DNA of 58,165 nt from an uncultured Clostridia bacterium (lineage in GTDB: Bacteria; Bacillota; Clostridia; TANB77; CAG-508), in the NCBI GenBank assembly GCA_944386715.1, contig CALXCD010000005.1:1-58165 (forward strand), read 5' to 3'. This document shows positions 1 to 7,703 of this stretch, piece after piece. The notes beneath the pieces are model-generated. The model did not search any database. It was not told the DNA's origin and worked only from the letters and a program-made list of their open reading frames with translations. The number at the start of each line of letters is the position of its first letter. The first letter of the stretch is position 1. The position numbers were made by a program, and so were the translations under genes.

Positions 1-4
1 GGAA

Positions 5-71
5 AATTTGACAAAAAAATTAAGCACTTTCAATGCTTATATCGATTTTATATTTAATTAACTGTCAAATT
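5..71. repeat. inverted repeat in the leading intergenic region
   Basis: AATTTGACA at 5-13 and TGTCAAATT at 63-71 are perfect 9-bp inverted arms around an AT-rich spacer. No gene is visible in bases 1-145. This may be the tail or regulatory region of a gene beyond the window edge. Confidence 0.3.
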
Positions 72-145
72 CCCGATGACCTCATTGTAAGAGAAGATGT
101 ATAAAATTGAAACTGTTACCATTAAACTTACAAATTGAGTTACAA

Positions 146-180
146 AAAAGGGAGTTTTTCGCATGAAATAACTCCCTTTT
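146..180 (+). terminator. intrinsic terminator hairpin
   Basis: AAAAGGGAGTT (146-156) pairs with AACTCCCTTTT (170-180) around a 13-nt loop and ends in a T run. It closes a transcript entering from the left edge. Confidence 0.7.
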
Positions 181-202
181 CATTAATCCATATGCTTTAT
201 AT

Positions 203-231
203 TTGAAAAAATTCTAGTTGTATGTTAATAT
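203..231 (+). promoter_or_regulatory. engB promoter
   Basis: TTGAAA at 203-208, a 17-bp spacer and TAATAT at 226-231 preceded by TG (extended -10). It ends about 30 nt before the engB start. Confidence 0.55.
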
Positions 232-261
232 ATAAATATAAAATTATAAAGGAGAAAATTT

Positions 262-843
262 ATGTTGATTAAAAACCCTAAATTTGAAATATCGGCAGTA
301 GGACCAAAACAATACCCAAGCCAAGGATTACCTGAAATTGTATTAGTTGGAAAATCTAATGTTGGAAAATCTAGCTTTGTAAATACGATGATTCATCGAA
401 AAAAATTAGCTAGAACCAGTAGTGAACCTGGTAAAACGAGACAAATTAACTTTTATAATATGGATGACCAGTTTTATTTTGTAGACTTACCGGGATATGG
501 TTACAGCAAAATGTCTAAAAAAGAGCAAGAACAAGTTGGAAAATTTATAGAAAATTATTTATTTCATCGTGAAGAAATATCTCTTATTATCTTTTTAATA
601 GATATTAGACATAGTCCAACTGCTAATGATAAACTAATGTATCAATATATTATTTCTTCTGGTTTGCCTTGTTTAATATTAGCAAACAAAGCTGATAAAA
701 TAGCTATCACAAAAGTGGATACTACTGTAAAAGATTTACAAAAGCAATTAAATCCCATCGGTGACATTCCAACTCTACCTTTTTCTTCTGAACGAAAAAT
801 CTATGAAGATGAAGTTTGGAAAATAATAGAACAATATATTTAA
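262..843 (+). CDS. engB: ribosome biogenesis GTPase EngB (YsxC/YihA)
   Basis: EngB is a small cytoplasmic GTPase needed for late assembly of the large ribosomal subunit. The 193 residues match the usual family length. Visible motifs are G1 GKSNVGKSS (about residues 30-38), the switch region with a conserved GKTRQINF, G3 DLPGYGY (about 75-81) and G4 NKAD (about 141-144). The ATG follows AAAGGAGAA with good spacing. The gene stands alone on the plus strand between two terminators and has its own promoter. In many firmicutes engB sits next to lon, but that neighbour is not in view. Family assignment is secure. Confidence 0.95.
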   Translation: MLIKNPKFEISAVGPKQYPSQGLPEIVLVGKSNVGKSSFVNTMIHRKKLARTSSEPGKTRQINFYNMDDQFYFVDLPGYGYSKMSKKEQEQVGKFIENYLFHREEISLIIFLIDIRHSPTANDKLMYQYIISSGLPCLILANKADKIAITKVDTTVKDLQKQLNPIGDIPTLPFSSERKIYEDEVWKIIEQYI

Positions 844-868
844 ATTTTTTACTCTTCTATTTTACGAC

Positions 869-898
869 AAAGGCAGGTGTTATCTCACACCTGCCTTT
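869..898. terminator. bidirectional terminator
   Basis: A perfect 12-bp stem (869-880 with 887-898), loop TATCTC, A run on the left and T run on the right. It can serve engB (+) and the converging regulator gene (-). Confidence 0.85.
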
Positions 899-926
899 TT
901 AGGTTTTCAAACAACTTTATAAAATT

Positions 927-1985
927 TTATTTTATTGCTTCATAACACATCGTCTCATGTATGTTTCGTCCTCTCACCATCCCTTTTTCACAACTCTCCT
1001 TTAACAAACTTTCTAATACATCCGGCTTTCCTCGAAAGTCTGCTAAAATCTTAGAATATGGTATCGGTCGATTGGTTTTGAGTAAAAAATAGTATAACCG
1101 GAAAATATCTTCCACCTTATATCGTCCATCCTGTTCTGTTTCAGTAATGCAGCCCTCCTTTAACGCTAACTGTATCACTTCCACAATCTCGTTCGATTTC
1201 GTTGATAAGCTTTTTCTTAACCTCTCAACAGTAAAAGCACTCTTTGTGAAAATATAATCCACTACATCATAGTATTTCCAATTTGTAAATAACTCTTTGC
1301 ATTTTGCTCCTGTATGATTTCTTTGGTTTTGCTTTTTACCTTCTGGTAATTGAGGTTCTTCTTGCTTTTCCGGAGCTAAACCTGCACATGGAGCCTCATG
1401 TTCTCCATTTTCTTCCTGCTTTACAGAATCTTCAGAACTACTCCTCAACTCTTCCATTTCTAATTGCTCGGAAGATTGTCTTTCTTCAGAATCTTCTTGA
1501 GGTTCTTCCTTTTGATTTTGCACTTCCAGTTCAGAGTTATCAACAAGCTCATACATCCCTCTTCTAGGTCTTTTAATGATGCCCTTTTCTAACAACTGAG
1601 TACATGCTGACTTTATGGTATTTCTACTTAATTGTGTCTTTTCCATCATTTGAGGCACCGTGGCTGTTCCCTCATACTTAAGGATCTCTATTATTTTGTC
1701 TTGCATCACTGGTTTCCTTCTAGCAGAGTGTATTTCTCTTTCTTTCTGCTTAGGAGCAGTTAAAATCTCGGTCTCTTTTTTAGCGACTTCTTTTACCTCT
1801 TTTTCATGTTGCAGTTCAAACACTACCTCATTGTTTGAATCCTCCTTCAACAACTTAGAGAAGAATTTTACAGCCTCCTCTAACTCCATTTCCAGTGAAA
1901 AATCAGGAACTTCTTGTCCTTTTTCTTCCATCATTTCGAGCAATTTGAATACTGTCCGATACGTTTTTGGGGTCACTTTTACCAT
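927..1985 (-). CDS. winged-helix DNA-binding protein with acidic linker, function unknown
   Basis: I do not recognise the family. The 352-residue protein has three visible parts. An N-terminal helical segment spans about 1-60. A winged-helix-like segment spans about 95-148 (KIIEILKYEGTATVPQMMEK, then RNTIKSACTQLLEKGIIKR). A Glu/Gln/Ser-rich low-complexity linker spans about 150-225, and a second possible winged-helix region covers about 230-350. The start follows AGAAAGGAATG. An extended promoter and a palindrome at the transcription start lie upstream, so autoregulation is plausible. The gene carries two in-frame CGG codons (1958-1956 after TAT, 1100-1098 after TTC) that must be read as triplets to give the full protein. 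It is more GC-rich than its neighbours, which hints at transfer. Confidence 0.6.
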   Translation of the reverse strand: MVKVTPKTYRTVFKLLEMMEEKGQEVPDFSLEMELEEAVKFFSKLLKEDSNNEVVFELQHEKEVKEVAKKETEILTAPKQKEREIHSARRKPVMQDKIIEILKYEGTATVPQMMEKTQLSRNTIKSACTQLLEKGIIKRPRRGMYELVDNSELEVQNQKEEPQEDSEERQSSEQLEMEELRSSSEDSVKQEENGEHEAPCAGLAPEKQEEPQLPEGKKQNQRNHTGAKCKELFTNWKYYDVVDYIFTKSAFTVERLRKSLSTKSNEIVEVIQLALKEGCITETEQDGRYKVEDIFRLYYFLLKTNRPIPYSKILADFRGKPDVLESLLKESCEKGMVRGRNIHETMCYEAIK

Positions 1986-2124
1986 ATTTTCTCACATTCC
2001 TTTCTAATGCAAAAATTTGCTTGGAAAAGGATTGAATTTAATTATTTCTCAATCTTTCCAATATGGTCAATAGTTACAGTTGTTTCATTACCTCCTTTTT
2101 TATTTTACCTGATATTCATCTGGT

Positions 2125-2179
2125 AAATGCTAAGCCTAGCATTTGCAATAATTGTAACACAAAAGTTTACATATTTCAA
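2125..2179 (-). promoter_or_regulatory. promoter and palindromic operator candidate for the winged-helix gene
   Basis: On the minus strand TTGAAA (2179-2174), 17 bp, then TGTTACAAT (extended -10, hexamer 2156-2151). The start site would fall at about 2144, exactly where a palindrome with arms AAATGCTA (2125-2132) and TAGCATTT (2137-2144) begins. A repressor bound there would block initiation. Confidence 0.5.
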
Positions 2180-2207
2180 TATCAAAAAGCACATAAAATA
2201 AGACCTC

Positions 2208-2236
2208 AAACCGGGAAGGCTATGCCTTCCCGGTTT
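2208..2236 (-). terminator. terminator overlapping the DUF951 stop codon
   Basis: AAACCGGGAAGGC (13 bp) pairs perfectly across a 3-nt loop. The 5' arm is the last codons of the DUF951 gene and the stop codon TAG lies in the loop. The U tract on the minus strand is short. Confidence 0.6.
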
Positions 2237-2408
2237 CCATTTTCTTGGTTATAACTTTTAAAGCTTTTTCCCTTGGTAATACAACCACATGTCCACATCC
2301 TTGACATTTCAATTTAAAGTCTACTCCCACTCTTGTTACTTCCCATAATTTACTTCCACAAGGATGTTGTTTCTTCGTTCTCACAATATCTCCTACTTGA
2401 TATTCCAT
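2220..2408 (-). CDS. DUF951 family protein
   Basis: A small (62 residue) soluble protein of the DUF951 family, whose function is unknown. Family hallmarks are visible: YQVGDIVRTKKQHPCGS near the N terminus and LKCQGCGHVVVLPR with a Cys-x2-Cys pair, giving a small beta-barrel-like fold by family knowledge. GAGG lies 8 nt before ATG 2408, so I prefer this over the in-frame TTG two codons upstream. It starts 14 nt after the gltX stop, so the two are probably co-transcribed and end at the terminator that overlaps this stop codon. Confidence 0.85.
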   Translation of the reverse strand: MEYQVGDIVRTKKQHPCGSKLWEVTRVGVDFKLKCQGCGHVVVLPREKALKVITKKMETGKA

Positions 2409-2421
2409 TTGCAAAACCTCT

Positions 2422-4092
2422 TTATTTATCTAGATTTTCTAATGCCTTTTTCAACCTTTTTTCTACACTATCTTTTCCTAAAACTTGCATTATTTCGTAC
2501 ATATCTGGTGTATTTGTTCTTCTCGTTAATGCCACTCTAAGTACAGTACTAACATCACCTACATGCGCTTTATATTGTTCTGGATTTGCTTTAAACTCTT
2601 TTACTTCTCTTGCATATCCAAGCTCTTGCGCTAAATCCTTAATCTTATCAAACCAAGTTTGTTTATCATCACTTTCTTGATAATATTTTTCTAAATACAA
2701 TGTTAAAATATTTTGAACATCTTGACTTTCCTGAATAACTTGATATGGATAATCTTCTTTTTTGCAATCTTTTTGGAAATATTTTTCATCATACATATAA
2801 ATAATATTTTCTTTCACATCAGACCACTTAGCAATATCTCTTCTTGGTTTTTTGTTTCCTCTTTCAATTCCTAGTACTTTTAAAGCATATTCTTTATCCT
2901 TTAACATTTCCAATAATTCTTCATCATATTTCCCAGCCCATTGAAAAGCTTCTTCATAAACTTTTTCTGCTGAAAAACTTGCAATTACATTTTTTCCAAC
3001 ATCTAATAATTTTATCATATCAAATAAAGCGCCACTAACACTCATTTTATTTAATTGAAGTTCAAATTCTTCCATGCTTTTTTCTTTATTTGCTCTTCTC
3101 CAATTTTCAAAACTAGAATTAGCAATATTTAATAAATATTCTTTTACTGCTTCTGCTGGAATACCCTCTTCATCATAATAACTAACAGCAGCTTCTGCAT
3201 CTTTTCTTTTACTCAATTTTCTTTTATTTCCATTATCATTTTTCATAATAGGAGCAATATGTGCATATTTTGGTGCTTTAAATCCTAATTCATGAAATAG
3301 TTGTAAATGTAATGGAACAGAAGATAACCACTCATCTCCACGGATAACATGTGTGGTTCTCATTAGATGGTCATCTATGGCATGTGCAAAATGATAAGTT
3401 GGCAAACCATCTGCTTTAATAATAATAATATCTTGGTCATTTTCAGGGAAATCTACATTTCCTTTAATAACATCATGATGTTTTATTTTTCTATCTTCTC
3501 TTCCTGGAGATTTAAAACGTATTACATAGCTCTCTCCAGATTTTATTTTTTCGATTGCTTCTACTACAGGAATATTTCTACATTTTGCCCATACACCATA
3601 ATACCCTGGTCTAATCTTAGCAGCTTCCTGTTTTGCTCTCATCTCTTCTCCCTCTTCTACCGTACAAAAACATGGATAAGCCTTTCCTTGTTCTATCAAA
3701 TATTTTGCATAAGCTTGATAGATTTCTTTTCTTAAAGATTGTTTATATGGTCCATAATTTCCTTTTTCTTCTGTTTCTGATATCATTCCTTCATCTGGCT
3801 CAATAGCAAAATCTTTTAAAGCATTAACAATACCTACTACTCCATTTTCCACTTCTCTTTTTTGGTCTGTATCTTCTACTCTCAAAAAGAAAACACCACC
3901 TGTTTGAGATGCTAACTTTCTAGCAATTAATGATTGATATAAACCTCCTATATGAACAAATCCTGTAGGACTAGGTGCAAATCTAGTTACAATTGCACCC
4001 TCTTTTAAATTTCTTTCGGGATATTTTTCCTCATAATATGAAATTGGTTTACTATTTGGAAATATCAAATCTGCTAAATCCTTGTAATCCAT
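2422..4092 (-). CDS. gltX: glutamate--tRNA ligase
   Basis: Class I aminoacyl-tRNA synthetase charging tRNA-Glu with glutamate. The HIGH-type motif is PSPTGFVHIGG (about residues 40-50), followed by RVEDTDQ. The KMSKS-type motif is KLSKR (about 293-297). At 556 residues it is longer than the usual 470-490; an extra N-terminal stretch of about 35 residues and a longer C-terminal anticodon-binding region account for this, a form known in some Clostridia. The start is set by AAGGAGATAAAG before ATG. It is the first gene of a gltX-DUF951 unit with its own promoter. Whether it also charges tRNA-Gln cannot be told from this window. Confidence 0.93.
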   Translation of the reverse strand: MDYKDLADLIFPNSKPISYYEEKYPERNLKEGAIVTRFAPSPTGFVHIGGLYQSLIARKLASQTGGVFFLRVEDTDQKREVENGVVGIVNALKDFAIEPDEGMISETEEKGNYGPYKQSLRKEIYQAYAKYLIEQGKAYPCFCTVEEGEEMRAKQEAAKIRPGYYGVWAKCRNIPVVEAIEKIKSGESYVIRFKSPGREDRKIKHHDVIKGNVDFPENDQDIIIIKADGLPTYHFAHAIDDHLMRTTHVIRGDEWLSSVPLHLQLFHELGFKAPKYAHIAPIMKNDNGNKRKLSKRKDAEAAVSYYDEEGIPAEAVKEYLLNIANSSFENWRRANKEKSMEEFELQLNKMSVSGALFDMIKLLDVGKNVIASFSAEKVYEEAFQWAGKYDEELLEMLKDKEYALKVLGIERGNKKPRRDIAKWSDVKENIIYMYDEKYFQKDCKKEDYPYQVIQESQDVQNILTLYLEKYYQESDDKQTWFDKIKDLAQELGYAREVKEFKANPEQYKAHVGDVSTVLRVALTRRTNTPDMYEIMQVLGKDSVEKRLKKALENLDK

Positions 4093-4140
4093 TCTTTATC
4101 TCCTTCCTTTCAATTCTCTTTTATTCTAAATGATATAGGT

Positions 4141-4169
4141 ATTTTACTACATTATTTACCAAAAAGCAA
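4141..4169 (-). promoter_or_regulatory. gltX promoter
   Basis: Minus strand TTGCTT (4169-4164), 17-bp spacer, TAAAAT (4146-4141), about 50 nt before the gltX start. It lies between gltX and the MITE, so the insertion left it intact. Confidence 0.5.
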
Positions 4170-4201
4170 GAATTAAATGGTCTTCTAGTGCTATTTTAGT
4201 T

Positions 4202-4364
4202 ACTAGATAGTTACTGTTCAGACTAGCGTACTAAAAAAGCCCGCGTCAGCAATTGATTTCAAAAAAATGGGTGGATATCCTTAATAAGGGGAACCAATTT
4301 TTTTGAAACAATTGCGATTAAACAGAGCTATTTGAATTTAAAGTCTGAACAGTAACACTAGATA
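4202..4364. mobile_element. MITE with 15-bp terminal inverted repeats and 8-bp target duplication
   Basis: GTTACTGTTCAGACT (4210-4224) and its exact reverse complement (4342-4356) bound a 147-bp element with no ORF. Direct repeats ACTAGATA at 4202-4209 and 4357-4364 flank it, as expected for an 8-bp target duplication. Inside, a second, near-perfect inverted repeat (about 4250-4272 against 4292-4314) makes the element fold into a long hairpin. No transposase with matching ends is in the window. Confidence 0.85.
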
Positions 4365-4387
4365 ATGTTTTTTTCTTATGATTATAT

Positions 4388-4481
4388 AAAAGTATTGATA
4401 TATTAATATTTTGCAGGCAAGACCCGGATTGTTAAGCCCCAGCTATGTTTTGCCAAATAATATTAATATATCAATACTTTT
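4388..4481 (+). repeat. palindromic repeat family, copy 1
   Basis: Outer arms AAAAGTATTGATATATTAAT and complement enclose the conserved core GCAGGCAAGACCCGGATTGT...TTTTGCC. The inner pair GGCAA/TTGCC is intact. It lies between the DUF368 gene and gltX, next to the MITE. Four more copies are at 18560, 20408, 27902 and 32224, all in the same orientation. Confidence 0.9.
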
Positions 4482-4500
4482 GGAATCTATTATTTAATCA

Positions 4501-5295
4501 TTAAATATTAACTATTAGCTTAGCCACTTGCCATCCAAGAATTACACAAAATACACTCAAAAGTAGCTCTATCCCATTAGAAAGCTCCGGCATCAAAACA
4601 AAGACAGAACCTAATGTAAATCCGATAATACTATAAAAAGTAGGTGCATAAAACTGATTTAATAACCATTTTATTATTTTCATAAACAAAAAAGAACCTA
4701 ATAAAAGTCCTATCGCCATAGGAATTAAAACCGGTAAATATAAATTAGAAACAGATTGTAAATAAACAGCATACACTCCTAATAACATTAAAATAATTGT
4801 ACTACTAACTCCAGGAACGACCACACCAACTGACATGAAAAAACCAGAAGCCATAAGATAAATAAAATCTAAGTTTTCTATGGTATGTACAGGAAGTATC
4901 TTTTCTCCCAAAACAGACATCACTCCTATAAACAAAGCTATCCCTAAAAATAGTAAATTAGATTTCTTGAATTTTTCTTTTTGATTTACTTCTTTTATAA
5001 GTATCGGAATAGTACCTAATATCAATCCAATAAAAATAGAATTAGTATGAATGGGATAAGTATGAAAAAAATAAATTAGCAAATTACTAGAAAGAATTAT
5101 GCCTATTCCACCTCCTATCACAAGAGGCATTAAAAATTTCAAATGTTTTTTCATATCTTTAAAAAAATTCAAAATAGCATCTAACAATTTTTCATAAATT
5201 CCAAATATGACACAAAGAACACCACTACTAATTCCAGGTAAAATAGCACCTGCACCAATAGCAATTCCTTTTAAACAATCTTTCACAAAATTCAT
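4501..5295 (-). CDS. DUF368 polytopic membrane protein (PopT-type undecaprenyl-phosphate translocase family)
   Basis: An integral membrane protein of 264 residues with about 7-8 hydrophobic segments and two internally similar halves. Family hallmarks are GAGAILPGISSGVLCVIFG near the N terminus and VGVVVPGVSSTIILMLLGVY near residue 155. DUF368 proteins (PopT) have been shown to help recycle undecaprenyl phosphate across the membrane for cell-wall synthesis; transfer of that role here is inference. A second paralogue is encoded at 31217-32092. The start is followed by a typical PG(I/V)S repeat. The gene stands alone between the repeat copy and the sigK region. Confidence 0.85.
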   Translation of the reverse strand: MNFVKDCLKGIAIGAGAILPGISSGVLCVIFGIYEKLLDAILNFFKDMKKHLKFLMPLVIGGGIGIILSSNLLIYFFHTYPIHTNSIFIGLILGTIPILIKEVNQKEKFKKSNLLFLGIALFIGVMSVLGEKILPVHTIENLDFIYLMASGFFMSVGVVVPGVSSTIILMLLGVYAVYLQSVSNLYLPVLIPMAIGLLLGSFLFMKIIKWLLNQFYAPTFYSIIGFTLGSVFVLMPELSNGIELLLSVFCVILGWQVAKLIVNI

Positions 5296-5453
5296 TTTTT
5301 ACACCTCATTTCATTTTATGAACTACTGCCAAAAAAATACTAACTACTAATATTTAAATACTAATAAAATTTCAAATTGTCCTTTTTTAGGCGGTCAGGC
5401 ACTTTTCTATTTTTTTCTCATATAATTGGTTGTAGAGAAAATGGAGGTGCATT

Positions 5454-6156
5454 ATGTTATCAGCACTTGTTGGAATTAGTTTTTTAGAATTTTTAAAATC
5501 CGCTGTATTCGTTGTCGGATATATTTCACGGAAGTAATTTATTTCCTGAACCACTTACTTCCTCAGAAGAAAAAACCTATTTAGAACAAATGGCAAAAGG
5601 CGATGATGAAGCCAGAAATATCTTAATCGAAAGAAATTTAAGATTAGTAGCACACATTACCAAAAAATACAGTACTACAAATGTAGACCAAGATGATTTA
5701 ATTTCTATTGGTACTATCGGTTTAATAAAAGGAATTAATAGTTTTAATATAGAAAAAGGCTCACGTTTATCGACCTATGCTTCTCGCTGTATCGAAAATG
5801 AAATTTTAATGCACTTGCGTGCCACCAAAAAGCTGAATGCAGAAGTATACTTAAATGAACCTATTGGAAAAGATAAAGATGATAATGTTGTTACTTTAGA
5901 AGAAGTTTTAGAAAATAATGAAAGAAATATTGAAGATGAAGTAGATATTAAAATAAAAATTAAACTTTTATATGAAAAAATGAAGTCTCTTTTAAAAGAT
6001 AGAGAACGAACCATTATTGAACTGCGTTTTGGTTTAGATGGTCATAAACCAAAAACTCAAAATGAAATTGCCAAAATGATGGGAATTTCTCGTTCCTATG
6101 TATCACGTATTGAAACAAAAGCCATTGGAAAACTAGCAAAAGAAATCAAAGAATAA
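5454..6156 (+). CDS. sigK: sporulation sigma factor SigK, pro-form, read through a CGGA quadruplet
   Basis: SigK directs late mother-cell transcription during sporulation. ATG 5454 follows a perfect GGAGGTG. The first 25 codons (MLSALVGISF...FVVGYIS) are a hydrophobic pro-sequence as in other pro-SigK proteins. The zero frame then reads TCA CGG AAG TAA and stops. Reading CGGA (5529-5532) as one glycine codon continues into SNLFPEPL and the whole sigma-70-type protein: region 2 RNLRLVAHI...YASRCIENEI and region 4 helix-turn-helix KTQNEIAKMMGISRSYVSRI. This yields 233 residues, the normal length. The only alternative start, TTG 5512, has no ribosome site and would remove the pro-sequence. CATATAAT at 5419-5426 resembles a SigE/SigK-type -10. 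There is no skin-type insertion. Confidence 0.85.
5529..5532 (+). other. CGGA quadruplet / +1 frameshift site in sigK
   Basis: Zero frame is TCA CGG AAG TAA. Reading CGGA as Gly restores the frame exactly at the pro-SigK to mature SigK junction (GYIS-G-SNLF). Failure to shift ends translation after 27 residues. Confidence 0.75.
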
Positions 6157-6205
6157 AAATATCAAAAAATAGAATTGCTTGTGGTACTATCCAATAAGAA
6201 AAGTG

Positions 6206-6270
6206 GCTTTGCTAGACCTTTTCTCTAAATTTTAACATTTGCTATATTAATTTAAGGTCTAGCATAAAGC
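6206..6270. terminator. inverted repeat between convergent sigK and U32 genes
   Basis: GCTTTGCTAGACCTT (6206-6220) pairs with AAGGTCTAGCATAAAGC (6254-6270) with a 2-nt bulge and a 33-nt loop. It is suitably placed as a shared terminator but lacks a good U tract. Confidence 0.4.
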
Positions 6271-6284
6271 ATATCAGATTTGTT

Positions 6285-7517
6285 TTATTTTTTTCTTCTC
6301 AATATCCAATTTTCCTCACAAGAAATTGGCAATTTCATCATTACTTTTTGTCCTTTTACACCTGGACTGATTTCAGAAATTTCCTCTTTAGTATCTACAT
6401 CCCATAGTTTTTCTATTTTAAATGAATAAGGTTCTATTTTGTAGGGAATAATAATTTCCATTTCATCTCCCACTTGTAATTTATTTTTAATTTCTATGAT
6501 AGATTTATCCTTCTCTTGATAAGTGATAACTTTTCCCCCAAACTCATAATCTTCATTATATTGTCTTCCGGAATAATCTTGAATATCTTTGTTATTTCTA
6601 TCATTAAAATAAAAAGTAGTTAATGCTCTTGTTTTTACTTTTTCTATTTCTTTTAAATACTTTGTATAATCATAATGTTCAGGGTCTTTTTCATAATCAT
6701 CTATCGCATTTCTATAAGCATTAATAATACTTGCTAAATAATACTCTGTTTTCAATCTTCCCTCTATTTTTACACTATCTATTCCCATCTCGATAATTTC
6801 AGGAATTTCTTTGATTAAACACAAATCTTTAGAAGAAAAAATACTAGTTCCATATTCATTAGTCTCTATTGGCATTAATTGTCCTGGATTATTTTTTTCT
6901 TCTGCATATAATTGATAAGACCATCTACAACTTTGTGCACAATCACCTAAATTAGCACTTCGACAAGATAAAAAATCACTTAAAAAACATCTTCCTGAAA
7001 AAGCAAAACAAATTGCTCCATGGATAAAAGTTTCTACTTCTAAATCTTTTGGCTTATTTTCCATGATGTATTTTAGTTGTTCTTTATTCATTTCTCTTGC
7101 CATAATCACTCTTTTTGCACCCAATTTATGCCAAAATAAGGCATCATGCAAACTTACCACATTTGCCTGTGTACTTACATGGATATCTACATTAGGGGCA
7201 TATTGTTTTAATACTTCGATGACTCCCCCGTCTGCTGCAATAATACCATCTGGTTTTAATTCATTTAACAACTTTGCCATTTCTATAATTTCATCATATT
7301 TTTCATCCCATGCAAATATGTTTAATGTTACATGTACTCTTTTTCCAATACGATGTGCATATTGAATGGTTTTGACTAAATCTTCGTTTTGCATATCAGC
7401 TCTTGTTCTCAAAGATAATGATGATGTTCCACAATATACAGCATCTGCTCCATATAAAAATGCTGTTTTGGCTTTTTCATAAGAACCTGCTGGCGCTAAT
7501 AATTCTATTTTTTTCAT
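6285..7517 (-). CDS. peptidase U32 family protein, probable tRNA wobble-uridine hydroxylation enzyme (TrhP-like)
   Basis: The 410-residue protein has the U32 TIM-barrel signature ELLAPAGSYEKAKTAFLYGA at the N terminus, then QANVVSLHDALFWHKLGAKR and the Cys-rich core ETFIHGAICFAFSGRCFLSD plus SCRSANLGDCAQSCRW (about residues 160-200), which in relatives binds an iron-sulfur cluster. Family members TrhP/YrrN-YrrO make 5-hydroxyuridine at tRNA position 34 from prephenate. The presence of a TrmR-like methyltransferase 3 kb away, which methylates that base, supports this role over proteolysis. The gene is monocistronic on the minus strand and converges with sigK. Confidence 0.85.
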   Translation of the reverse strand: MKKIELLAPAGSYEKAKTAFLYGADAVYCGTSSLSLRTRADMQNEDLVKTIQYAHRIGKRVHVTLNIFAWDEKYDEIIEMAKLLNELKPDGIIAADGGVIEVLKQYAPNVDIHVSTQANVVSLHDALFWHKLGAKRVIMAREMNKEQLKYIMENKPKDLEVETFIHGAICFAFSGRCFLSDFLSCRSANLGDCAQSCRWSYQLYAEEKNNPGQLMPIETNEYGTSIFSSKDLCLIKEIPEIIEMGIDSVKIEGRLKTEYYLASIINAYRNAIDDYEKDPEHYDYTKYLKEIEKVKTRALTTFYFNDRNNKDIQDYSGRQYNEDYEFGGKVITYQEKDKSIIEIKNKLQVGDEMEIIIPYKIEPYSFKIEKLWDVDTKEEISEISPGVKGQKVMMKLPISCEENWILRRKK

Positions 7518-7610
7518 TTTATTTCATTCCCTATCTTATACTCTATTTCTATATAAACTAGAATTATTATATCCTTTTTCATTTTTTATGTCAATGTATT
7601 TTGTTATATA

Positions 7611-7639
7611 TTGCATATTTTGGCAATCTATGCTATGAT
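7611..7639 (+). promoter_or_regulatory. promoter of the RelA/SpoT-like gene pair
   Basis: TTGCAT (7611-7616), 17-bp spacer, TATGAT (7634-7639), about 65 nt before the first start codon. Confidence 0.45.
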
Positions 7640-7703
7640 AAATATGTGAAATTTTATTATCTTTTTTTTGCTACTTATACTAAAGAAAGGAGTGCTAAAG
7701 AAT

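Noticed and set aside
4388..4481. Integron attC sites (a GTTAAGC string occurs in copy 1)
   Set aside because: The string is not kept in the other copies (GTTACGC, GTTATGC), there are no paired core sites or integrase, and genes between copies are not cassettes.
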